From DATBLQ01 sp036555325 (GTDB taxonomy: Bacteria; Pseudomonadota; Alphaproteobacteria; Rhizobiales; Aestuariivirgaceae): a stretch of DNA of 10,430 nucleotides. How positions within the stretch are numbered: the stretch's first letter is position 1; each line of letters starts with the position of its first letter. Positions 1 through 6,316 of the stretch are shown here, piece by piece. The notes beneath the pieces were generated by a model. The model worked only from the letters and a program-made list of their open reading frames with translations. It was not told where the DNA came from and searched no databases. Position numbers and translations under genes: made by a program. The stretch spans positions 1 through 10,430 of the forward strand of contig DATBLQ010000065.1 in assembly GCA_036555325.1 (NCBI GenBank), in the 5' to 3' direction.

Positions 1-1940
1 TAGGTGGTGATGGTGCCATCGACATCGACCGTCACAAGTTCGGTATCGAGGTCGGTTGCATAACCGCTATCTTGTATGAAGATGCCGTGCGCGTTGGCGC
101 CATAGGTCTTGATGCTGCCGCTGCTGGCGAGAGTGGCTTCAACATCTGCGTAGGCTTTTTTGATGTAGATGCCGTGGGCAAGGCTGTCGGTCGCCGGGGT
201 CGCGAGAAAACTTTTTCCGGTGGCGATGTCGCCGGCGACGGTGATGGAGACGTCGCCATCGGCGTAGGCGACGTGAATGCCACCTGCTCCCACGGCTTGG
301 GTCGTGATCGTGCTGCCGAGAAGGGTGTTGACCGTTACACTGCCGTCGGCGTCATTGACGGAAATGCCGACGGAATTGGGGCCATCGGTGATGATGCTCC
401 CGTAATTCCGAACGATTACATTGCCATCGGTCGCATAGACGTAAATTCCGAGCGAAGTTTCGCCATCTGTGACGATGGTGCCCTTGTTCACAATCGTCAC
501 CACTTCGTCATCGGAATCGGTTGCGTCTCCCGTGCCGCCCACCTTGATGCCGTGGGCCGAGGCGCCATAGGTTCTTATGGTTCCGCCGCTTTCGAGGGTG
601 GCCGTGACGGATTGCTCGGTGTCTGTGACGCGGATGCCATTGGCATCGCTGGTGGTGGAGGGAGACGAGGCATAATCCTTGCCGACGACGATGTCGCCGG
701 AGACATCGACGGTCGCGGTGCCGCTGGTGTCGTCGATGAAGATGCCGTGCGAGCGATAGCCATCGGTGCTGATGTCGCCGGTGCCGGTGACGGTGACATT
801 GCCGAAGGTGTCGGCGATGTAGATGCCGTGGGATTGGTTCCCATGAGTCGTGATGGTGCCGTCGACATCGACCAGCACCGTTTCCGTGTCGGTGTCGGTC
901 GCATTTCCGGTGTTTCTGATGAAGATGCCATGAGAGTTTTGGCCATTCACAGTAATTGCAGCATAAGAAGTCAGGTCAACATTTCCGTCGATCGCGTTGA
1001 TGTAGATTCCGTTGGCATTTGGTCCATAGGTTGTTATGGCACCGTCAATCTCAGCGGTTGCGTTGCCATCGACGTTGTTCACCATCACACCGTGTCTTAC
1101 AGTCGCAGTGGTGGGTAAAGTTACAATCGTCCCAGAAGAGATGAGCGTCACATTGCCGCCGGAGAAAACCCCGCTAATACGAATTCCGCGACTGTTTTGA
1201 ATCGTGATGTCGGAGGTCGTTTGGACATCAACATCGCCATATGTGACGTCGACGTTGATGCCCACAGAAAAATCGCCGGTGGCAGTGATGTCGCCATAGG
1301 ACCTTAGAGCGACATCGCCCATTGTACCAAAGATCTCGATGCCCGAACTCGAATTGCCCTGAGTAAGGATATCCCCTCGCGAGGTGAGGTTTACTGACTG
1401 AGCAGCCTTAATGTGGATGCCGTGGGCGCCATTTCCAGTCGAGGCTCCTGCTGTCGTTATGTCGGCGGAAGTGTCGATGTCAACTATTCCTCCTTTCACG
1501 TAAATGCCGGAGGCGTTATTGCCGGAGGTGGTAATTTGCGCCCCTTCGTAGATATCGAGATTGATGGAATTGCCGCCGGCATCGATGATGGAAATGCCTT
1601 TCACCCCCGTAGTCGGAGTGATCACCACGTCCCCAGTGACGATCATGGTCAGATCATCGATATTGTTAACCGGAATGCCGGTCGGATATACGTTGCCGGC
1701 GTCGTCACAAGTGATTGTTGCGGTGCCGGTCCCAATCCCGGCGTAGGTGCATCCTGCCGTCTGGCCAAACGTCACGTGGCCCGGAACCATGGTCGAGGCA
1801 ACAAGAGCCGTGCTGAGAAGCAGCAAATACTTGCGAAATGGTTTCGACAGCATTTGATTGGCGACGGGCAAGCTGGCGGTCGAGGCGAGCAGGTATCGGC
1901 GGCGGCGCCGGGAGTCTAGGGCGGCGCGCGCGGACGCCAT
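1..1940 (-). CDS. Large repeat-rich secreted protein, probable autotransporter passenger (C-terminus outside window)
   Basis: The frame is open on the minus strand from ATG 1940 through the window edge, giving 646 codons with no stop. A hydrophobic signal-peptide core (residues about 38-50, LLLLSTALVAS type) follows basic residues K33, R36 and K37. An internal ATG at residue 30 (position 1853) would give a conventional signal peptide. The longer start adds 29 residues with an RRRRR run, perhaps an extended signal peptide. Neither start has a clear ribosome binding site. The mature N-terminus has two cysteines (C64, C78). From about residue 113 the protein is Gly/Thr/Asp/Ser-rich repeats of about 30 residues, each with a (S/A)HGI(Y/F)I-like core followed by a short beta-type segment such as GNVTVT. 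This suggests a right-handed beta-helix. Passengers of type V autotransporters look like this, but the diagnostic C-terminal beta-barrel is not visible, so the class is inferred. It is probably exported to the cell surface. Alternatives are another beta-helical adhesin or exoprotein. Confidence 0.8.
   Translation of the reverse strand, partial: MASARAALDSRRRRRYLLASTASLPVANQMLSKPFRKYLLLLSTALVASTMVPGHVTFGQTAGCTYAGIGTGTATITCDDAGNVYPTGIPVNNIDDLTMIVTGDVVITPTTGVKGISIIDAGGNSINLDIYEGAQITTSGNNASGIYVKGGIVDIDTSADITTAGASTGNGAHGIHIKAAQSVNLTSRGDILTQGNSSSGIEIFGTMGDVALRSYGDITATGDFSVGINVDVTYGDVDVQTTSDITIQNSRGIRISGVFSGGNVTLISSGTIVTLPTTATVRHGVMVNNVDGNATAEIDGAITTYGPNANGIYINAIDGNVDLTSYAAITVNGQNSHGIFIRNTGNATDTDTETVLVDVDGTITTHGNQSHGIYIADTFGNVTVTGTGDISTDGYRSHGIFIDDTSGTATVDVSGDIVVGKDYASSPSTTSDANGIRVTDTEQSVTATLESGGTIRTYGASAHGIKVGGTGDATDSDDEVVTIVNKGTIVTDGETSLGIYVYATDGNVIVRNYGSIITDGPNSVGISVNDADGSVTVNTLLGSTITTQAVGAGGIHVAYADGDVSITVAGDIATGKSFLATPATDSLAHGIYIKKAYADVEATLASSGSIKTYGANAHGIFIQDSGYATDLDTELVTVDVDGTITT
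3..1604 (-). repeat. Tandem protein-coding repeats, 18 units of about 30 codons with higher-order duplication
   Basis: The translated minus strand has 18 GI-centred motifs between residues 115 and 620, for example SHGIYIAD, SHGIFIDD and AHGIFIQD, at a mean spacing near 30 residues. A longer pattern, HGI followed by ATD.D.E and then a GTI(T/V)T strand, occurs three times. Its matching bases lie at about 53, 518 and 896, so the larger blocks are 465 bases (155 codons, 5 units) and 378 bases (126 codons, 4 units). The two block lengths differ by 29 codons, one unit. DNA identity between copies is high in places, as at 79-112 compared with 545-578. Confidence 0.85.
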
Positions 1941-2053
1941 ATTTCGCGCGGAATGGTGCGCGGCATTTCCCAAGACGTGCCTCCCGGTCCGAATCAACTT
2001 CGTGGAAACAGTAACCTGCGTAGATTACACAGTGCAATTTTAAATAGTTATTA

Positions 2054-2084
2054 CACTTCTTCACATGCAATGGTTGCAGAAGTG
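2054..2084. promoter_or_regulatory. Inverted repeat between carA and the repeat-protein gene
   Basis: CACTTCT (2054-2060) pairs exactly with AGAAGTG (2078-2084). A second dyad, TGCAA/TTGCA, lies nested in the loop with a TGG centre (2066-2078). It starts 17 bases past the carA stop and 114 bases upstream of the repeat-protein ATG. No T-tract follows it on the minus strand, so it is a poor intrinsic terminator. It could be an operator or a 3-prime mRNA hairpin. An AT-rich patch (about 2035-2053) follows on the minus strand, where the promoter of the repeat-protein gene may lie. The rest of 1941-2100 shows no gene. Confidence 0.35.
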
Positions 2085-2100
2085 GCAGTATGCCAAGTAA

Positions 2101-3315
2101 TCAGGCTGTTTTCGCGCTGTTTTTCTCAATCAAATCAATGAATCGCCTGAACAAGTAGTGGCTGTCCTGCGGGCCGGGGGAAGCTTCGGGGTGATACTGC
2201 ACGGAGAAGATTGGCTTGCCTTCGACGGCCAGGCCGCAATTGGAACCATCGAACAGCGAGATGTGAGTTTCGACGACGCCTGCGGGAAGGGAGTCGCGGT
2301 CAACAGTGAAGCCGTGGTTCATCGAGGTGATCTCGACCTTGCCGGTGGTGAAGTCCTTCACCGGGTGATTGGCGCCATGATGGCCGTGGCGCATCTTGCT
2401 CGTCTTGGCGCCGAGCGCGAGCGCCAGCATCTGGTGGCCAAGACAGATTCCGAAGACAGGCTTGCCGGAGGCGATGAGCTCGGCGATCACCGGCACGGCG
2501 TATTCGCCGGTGGCGGCGGGATCGCCCGGCCCGTTGGAGAGGAAGACACCGTCGGGTTCGAGCGCCAGCACGTCTTCCGCTGAGGTGGTCGCCGGCACGA
2601 CGGTGACTTTGCAGCCTGCACTCGCGAGGCAACGCAAGATGTTGCGCTTCAGGCCGTAGTCGATGGCGACGACATGATGCCTTGGTTTAAGCTGGCGCCC
2701 GTGGCCCTTGCCCCACACCCAGGTCATCTCGTCCCAGTCATAGCGCTGGGTGACGGACACCTCCTTGGCGAGATCCATGCCCAGGAGGCCAGGCCAGGAC
2801 CTGGCTTCGGCTTTCAGTCGCTTCAGATCGAAACGGCCGCTCCGTTCATGCGCGATGACGGCGTTGGGCATGCCTTTCTCACGGATGAGGGTTGTCAGGC
2901 TGCGGGTATCGATGCCTGCAAGGGCGATAATGCCGCGAGACTTGAGCCAGTCATCGAGATGGCGGGTGGCGCGATAGTTGGAGGGATCCGTGATATCGGC
3001 ACGCATCACGCAGCCGCGGACACCCGAGGAGGAGGCGAGGTTGGCGGTTTCGATGTCCTCGTCATTGGCACCGACATTGCCGATGTGAGGGAACGTGAAC
3101 GTGATGATCTGGCCGGCATAGGAGGGGTCGGTGAGGATTTCCTGATAACCGGTCATGGCCGTGTTGAAACAGACTTCGCCAACGGCCGAACCCTCAGCAC
3201 CGAGGCCAGCCCCTTCGATGACGCTGCCGTCGGCCAAAACAAGCAGGGCGGTCGTCCGGGGAGGGGCCCAAGGCTTGCGAGCCTGGGTCTGCTTTGAGGA
3301 TTTGCGCGGCGGCAT
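2101..3315 (-). CDS. carA: Carbamoyl-phosphate synthase small (glutamine amidotransferase) subunit
   Basis: This 404-residue protein hydrolyses glutamine and passes ammonia to CarB for carbamoyl phosphate, used in arginine and pyrimidine synthesis in the cytoplasm. The N-terminal CPSase small-chain domain (about residues 22-160) has the family signatures ALLVLADG, CFNTAMTGYQEILTDPSY and FTFPHIGNVG. The class I amidotransferase domain (about 213-395) has the nucleophile elbow GICLGHQ with Cys291 and the catalytic pair His375/Glu377 in YHPEASPGP. Length and motifs are normal for an intact enzyme. The start at 3315 gives a lysine-rich leader of about 20 residues before the conserved fold, as in other alphaproteobacterial CarA proteins. 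No Shine-Dalgarno sequence precedes it. carB is not in the window. The gene is divergent from the GatB/YqeY gene and followed, after 160 bases, by the repeat-protein gene on the same strand. Confidence 0.97.
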   Translation of the reverse strand: MPPRKSSKQTQARKPWAPPRTTALLVLADGSVIEGAGLGAEGSAVGEVCFNTAMTGYQEILTDPSYAGQIITFTFPHIGNVGANDEDIETANLASSSGVRGCVMRADITDPSNYRATRHLDDWLKSRGIIALAGIDTRSLTTLIREKGMPNAVIAHERSGRFDLKRLKAEARSWPGLLGMDLAKEVSVTQRYDWDEMTWVWGKGHGRQLKPRHHVVAIDYGLKRNILRCLASAGCKVTVVPATTSAEDVLALEPDGVFLSNGPGDPAATGEYAVPVIAELIASGKPVFGICLGHQMLALALGAKTSKMRHGHHGANHPVKDFTTGKVEITSMNHGFTVDRDSLPAGVVETHISLFDGSNCGLAVEGKPIFSVQYHPEASPGPQDSHYLFRRFIDLIEKNSAKTA

Positions 3316-3321
3316 GAGGCT

Positions 3322-3350
3322 CGAATAGGAGAGCGGTGAGCGATAATCAA
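3322..3350 (-). promoter_or_regulatory. Candidate carA promoter, possibly giving a leaderless mRNA
   Basis: On the minus strand TTGATT (3350-3345) and TATTCG (3327-3322) are separated by exactly 17 bases. The second hexamer ends 6 bases before the carA ATG, so transcription would start at or next to the start codon. The matches to the -35 (4 of 6) and -10 (3 of 6) consensus are modest. The absence of a Shine-Dalgarno sequence agrees with this reading but does not prove it. Confidence 0.3.
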
Positions 3351-3365
3351 GGATGTTGTAATTGC

Positions 3366-3441
3366 TTCGTCATCGCCGGGCTTGACCCGGTTATCTTTTG
3401 AAGAGAGAAGAGACGCGCGGATTTCAAGTCCGCGCAAGACG
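3366..3441. repeat. Palindromic repeat element in the carA / GatB-YqeY divergent region
   Basis: Two perfect hairpins lie here: CCGGG-cttga-CCCGG (3376-3390) and GCGCGGA-tttcaag-TCCGCGC (3415-3435). The outer ends, CGTCAT at 3368-3373 and GACG at 3438-3441, are roughly inverted copies. From memory, elements of the form CGTCATxGCCGGGCTTGACCCGG are dispersed in many Hyphomicrobiales genomes. This one would lie in the 5-prime leader of the GatB/YqeY mRNA and upstream of the carA promoter. Confidence 0.6.
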
Positions 3442-3458
3442 ATCAGTGAAAGCCGCCC

Positions 3459-3920
3459 ATGCCCCTGCGCGATGAAATCAATGATGCCCTCAAGACGGCA
3501 ATGAAAGCAGGCGACAAGATCAGAGTGTCGACCCTGCGGCTGATGAATGCCGCCATCAAGGAGCGCGACATCCAGGGGCGCACCGCAGGGCGGGATGCCG
3601 GGGCAAGCGACCAACAGCTCATCGAAGTCTTCGCCAAGATGGTGAAACAACGGCAGGAGTCGCTAGCCGCTTACGAGCAGGCAGGACGTGAAGATCTGGC
3701 GTCTCAGGAGCGCAAGGAGATGGAGATTATCCAGGGCTACATGCCGAGGCAGCTTTCCGATGAGGACGTGAGGCGCGAGATCGACAAACTCGTCAAGGAC
3801 ACCGGTGCTGCGGGCATGAAGGACATGGGCAAGGTCATGGCGGCGCTCAAGGAGCGCTATGCCGGGCAAGTGGACATGGCTAAGGCCGGCGCGATCGTGA
3901 AATCACTGCTTGGGAAGTAA
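3459..3920 (+). CDS. GatB/YqeY domain protein
   Basis: This 153-residue cytoplasmic protein spans the whole YqeY family length. It begins PLRDEINDALKTAMKAGDK, which is the typical helical start. It continues with STLRLMNAAIKERDI, the middle signature YMPRQLSDEDVRREID (about residues 94-109) and the C-terminal small helical domain GMKDMGKVMAALKERYAG (about 118-135). The C-terminal part is homologous to the tail domain of the GatB subunit of tRNA amidotransferase, which contacts tRNA. Stand-alone YqeY proteins lack the catalytic kinase/cradle domain, and their role is not firmly established. The start fits the family N-terminus, although no strong ribosome binding site is visible. The gene is divergent from carA and convergent with the ZIP gene, and repeat modules flank it on both sides. 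Confidence 0.92.
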   Translation: MPLRDEINDALKTAMKAGDKIRVSTLRLMNAAIKERDIQGRTAGRDAGASDQQLIEVFAKMVKQRQESLAAYEQAGREDLASQERKEMEIIQGYMPRQLSDEDVRREIDKLVKDTGAAGMKDMGKVMAALKERYAGQVDMAKAGAIVKSLLGK

Positions 3921-3922
3921 GA

Positions 3923-3972
3923 TGCGCAGGACCCAAGTCCGCGCATGACGCGTCGTATTCGTCATGGCCGGG
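3923..3972. repeat. Palindromic repeat module and hairpin between convergent genes
   Basis: A stem is formed by TGCGC(A)GGAC (3923-3932) and GTCCGCGCA (3937-3945), giving 9 pairs with one bulged A and a CCAA loop. The segment 3935-3950 matches 3426-3441 at 15 of 16 bases. The segment 3958-3972 matches 3366-3380 at 14 of 15. It lies 2 bases past the GatB/YqeY stop and 8 bases past the ZIP stop on the other strand. It may act as a bidirectional transcription barrier, although no T-tract is present. Confidence 0.6.
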
Positions 3973-3980
3973 ATCTCGTT

Positions 3981-5123
3981 TCACACCAACAGCGCGGTCA
4001 GATACATGACGGCGAGACCGGCGATCACACCGCCAAGGGATGCAGGCGTCGCCAGCGCGGCCTGACCGTCGCGCCGGGCGATGAGCGCCGCGATCTCGAC
4101 AATGACCTGGAAAATCGCACCGGCACCAATTCCGAAGCACAGCGCTGTCCATAGCGGGCTCACGGCCTGGGCGCCGAGCCATACGCCGATCACCGCGGGA
4201 AGCCCGGCCAGGGCGGCGAGCGCGACGAATGCGACAAACGGCGGTCGACGGTCGACGAGCGGAGCGGCAATGCCGAAGCCTTCGCTGACGTTGTGGATGG
4301 TGAAACCGACGACAAGGAAGGTCGCAAGGGCCGCCTCGCCGGCAGAAATTGCGGCGCCGACAGCCAAGCCTTCGCCGAGATTGTGAAGACCTATTCCCAG
4401 GGCGATGAAAAAGGAAAGTTTCAAACCTTCCGGGGCGACACCCCCTCTTCGGCCGACCGCCAACAAAAGTGCACATGTCGTCAAGGCCGACACCCATACG
4501 GCCGTTTGCGCGTGGAAACGGTCGATACTGCCTCGCGCCGCCTCAAGCCCCTCGCCCAAAGTGTCGATAAGCAGGTAGGCCAATAGCCCAACTGTCAGCG
4601 CCAGCACAAAGCGAATCCAATTGCGGTCCAAACCGCGCAGACCGGGATAGGCAAGAAGGCCGGTGGCAACCGGAGCAACTCCCAGGAGCAACCCGACAAG
4701 GGCGAGAGTGGCGAGGGCGGGAACTTCATAGCGCGGCGTTTCATGCGCGACCGCGATCTCGTGCTCGAAGATCGCTCCGGTGCCGGTCAGAAGAGCGATG
4801 TGGTGGGCTTCTCCGCTGACCCATGGATAAGGGATCACGATGTGCGCTCTGCCTAGTCTCTTGATCGGGCCTTCGGGGTCTTGGGAAAACTGGCGATAGG
4901 CGCCATCGACCTGCAGCTGGGCGATACGAACAGGGTGGGAGCCGTCGGCTCTGACTGTTAGGCGTATCTGTCCGGGAGTAAGCCTGACCGCTTCGATGCT
5001 CACCTGCTCCACCGGAGGGGCGGAAGCGGTCAGCTCGTTGAGCGGGCGAGCGAAAAGCAGAATGGCGATGAGCCCCGCAAGCACGAGAAGCGGCAGACCC
5101 AACCAGATCAGGGATTTCTTCAT
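3981..5123 (-). CDS. ZIP-family divalent metal transporter with an N-terminal extracytoplasmic domain
   Basis: This 380-residue inner-membrane protein is expected to import divalent metal ions into the cytoplasm. The ZIP signature is clear in the paired metal-site helices HNLGEGLAVG (H247, E251) and HNVSEGFGI (H277, E281). About eight helices are visible from residue 134 to the end. An additional N-terminal helix (about 5-25) precedes about 105 residues of beta-rich sequence (about 30-132) with candidate metal ligands H107, H108, H121 and H127. This extension is not part of the ZIP core. I chose ATG 5123, 4 bases after the oxidase stop (TGATCCGATG), rather than the in-frame start at 5162, because MKKSLIWLGLPLLVLAG gives a normal membrane anchor and translational coupling. 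The metal is not readable from sequence, but the Fur-type box upstream favours iron or manganese over zinc. Confidence 0.88.
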   Translation of the reverse strand: MKKSLIWLGLPLLVLAGLIAILLFARPLNELTASAPPVEQVSIEAVRLTPGQIRLTVRADGSHPVRIAQLQVDGAYRQFSQDPEGPIKRLGRAHIVIPYPWVSGEAHHIALLTGTGAIFEHEIAVAHETPRYEVPALATLALVGLLLGVAPVATGLLAYPGLRGLDRNWIRFVLALTVGLLAYLLIDTLGEGLEAARGSIDRFHAQTAVWVSALTTCALLLAVGRRGGVAPEGLKLSFFIALGIGLHNLGEGLAVGAAISAGEAALATFLVVGFTIHNVSEGFGIAAPLVDRRPPFVAFVALAALAGLPAVIGVWLGAQAVSPLWTALCFGIGAGAIFQVIVEIAALIARRDGQAALATPASLGGVIAGLAVMYLTALLV

Positions 5124-5127
5124 CGGA

Positions 5128-6228
5128 TCATCCGGCCTGGCCGATAACGCCCTGAACGACATCGAAGTGACTCATCCAGCCCAGTTCGGCGAACTCGGAT
5201 TGATGGGCGTGGAACATGTAGATGCCGGGCTCATGGTTGGCGTAGGTAAACTCCAGGATGCCGCGCTGGCCCTGGCAGAGCATCACCGTGTCGATGATGC
5301 GGAGGTTGGGGACAAGATTCGTTCCGGTATCGTAATAATCGAAAAAATTGGCATGCAGGTGAAACGAATTGATAGGATCGAACTCCGTGACGTTGATCAG
5401 GTACACCCGCACCGGGCGGCTGCGGTCGATGCGAATCGGCCGCTCGATATAGGCAAAGGGGATCGAGTTCACGGCATAGACTTCGTTCTCATCATCGAAA
5501 TTGGTGTCGAAGCCGTTCATGACCATCACCAATTCCTGCCACCTCGCGTTCTCGGGCGTGCCCATGAGCCGGGACTTTGCGGCGTCTGCGGACTCAGGGT
5601 GAAGAGCGGGATCGGGATCGATGATGAAGCCGCCGTACATGCCCTTGTGGATGTGCCGCTTCAGCGGCAAAGCATGGCAGTGATAGAGGTGGCAGCCGAA
5701 AGGATAGGCGTCGAACTCATACTCGAACATTTCACCGCTCTGAACGAGGCCGGCACCCGGCACTCCGTCCATCCGCCAGGAATGGATGCCGTGGAAGTGC
5801 ATGGAATGCGGATGCTGGCTGCCGTTCTGAAATCTTATGCGCAGCCGTTCGCCTTCTTTGCAGCGCAGGGTAGGGCCGGGGATGCGGCCTGCGAATGTCC
5901 AGGCCGGAAACATGATGCCGGGCGCTATCTCCACCTCCTTGTCCACGGCGACAACCTCCCATTCGCGGACAATGCGACCATCGGGATCGGTGACGAGGGT
6001 GCCGGTATCGAAACGAGAGACGATATCGAGGGGGTCGAAGTCGTTGCGGGCGTGATCGACCGATCCGACCACCAGATTGGATCCATCATGCTGATGGGAC
6101 CCATACACGGGGCTCGCCTGAGAGTGGGAATGATCGGTCGGTTGCTGCGCAGCCTTGAGCGAGGCGACACCGGAAGCGGCCCCGGCTGCGGCAAGCGTGC
6201 CCAATAGGGAGCGGCGGGAGAATTGCAT
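5128..6228 (-). CDS. Tat-exported two-domain multicopper oxidase
   Basis: This 366-residue protein is a probable periplasmic copper oxidase using O2 to oxidise a metal ion or phenol. The N-terminus SRRSLLG with a following Ala/Gly stretch is a twin-arginine signal; cleavage is likely near residue 26. The start has AGAGG at 6234-6238, 5 bases upstream. The N-terminal mature region is His-rich (H33, H35, H45, H47). Four paired-His motifs build a trinuclear copper centre: HFH (144-146), HCH (183-185), HLH (290-292) and HAH (340-342). A complete type 1 copper site is present only in domain 1: H141, C184, H192 (or H194) and M197. In domain 2 the equivalents are N287 and A341. With two domains and type 1 copper only in the first, it fits the type C class of two-domain multicopper oxidases. 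It is the first gene of an operon with the ZIP transporter. Nitrite reductase is less likely because eight trinuclear histidines are present. Confidence 0.9.
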   Translation of the reverse strand: MQFSRRSLLGTLAAAGAASGVASLKAAQQPTDHSHSQASPVYGSHQHDGSNLVVGSVDHARNDFDPLDIVSRFDTGTLVTDPDGRIVREWEVVAVDKEVEIAPGIMFPAWTFAGRIPGPTLRCKEGERLRIRFQNGSQHPHSMHFHGIHSWRMDGVPGAGLVQSGEMFEYEFDAYPFGCHLYHCHALPLKRHIHKGMYGGFIIDPDPALHPESADAAKSRLMGTPENARWQELVMVMNGFDTNFDDENEVYAVNSIPFAYIERPIRIDRSRPVRVYLINVTEFDPINSFHLHANFFDYYDTGTNLVPNLRIIDTVMLCQGQRGILEFTYANHEPGIYMFHAHQSEFAELGWMSHFDVVQGVIGQAG

Positions 6229-6265
6229 GCAAGCCTCTGGAAAGAGAATCGGTGGGGGTGCAGGT

Positions 6266-6292
6266 TATTGCAAATGCTTCTCGTTTGCAATA
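6266..6292. promoter_or_regulatory. Fur/Mur-type operator upstream of the oxidase-ZIP operon
   Basis: The 27-base dyad 6266-6292 has 9-base perfect arms, TATTGCAAA and TTTGCAATA, around a 9-base centre. The 19-base core GCAAATGCTTCTCGTTTGC (6270-6288) has the size and shape of a Fur-family box and matches the remembered Fur-type form GCAAATGATAATCATTTGC at 15 of 19. It ends 37 bases upstream of the oxidase ATG, where it would overlap the promoter. The natural reading is repression by Fur or its manganese-sensing relative Mur. It does not resemble the alphaproteobacterial Zur box. Confidence 0.75.
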
Positions 6293-6316
6293 GCGCGATC
6301 CAATTATCGTGAATGC

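Noticed and set aside
72..1118. 348-codon plus-strand frame rich in GDVD-like repeats
   Set aside because: It is the complementary image of the repeat-protein gene. The minus frame has a signal peptide and coherent beta-type repeats, while this one begins and ends inside them.
1..1604. CRISPR-like array
   Set aside because: The repeats are degenerate, in frame and translated, with no constant repeat and unique spacer structure.
1705..2070. 121-codon minus-strand frame starting upstream of the repeat protein
   Set aside because: It runs out of frame through the signal-peptide region, is Arg/Pro-rich and has no coding features. The frame from 1940 explains this DNA.
2674..3297. 207-codon plus-strand frame (and a smaller one at 2158-2583)
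   Set aside because: Both are antisense to carA, which is intact with all catalytic motifs.
5124..5162. Longer start for the ZIP protein
   Set aside because: It would overlap the oxidase by 35 bases and add 13 polar residues before the membrane helix. ATG 5123 gives a compact coupled junction.
4996..6207. 403-codon open frame on the plus strand
   Set aside because: It is antisense to the multicopper oxidase and the 5-prime end of the ZIP gene, with no family features.
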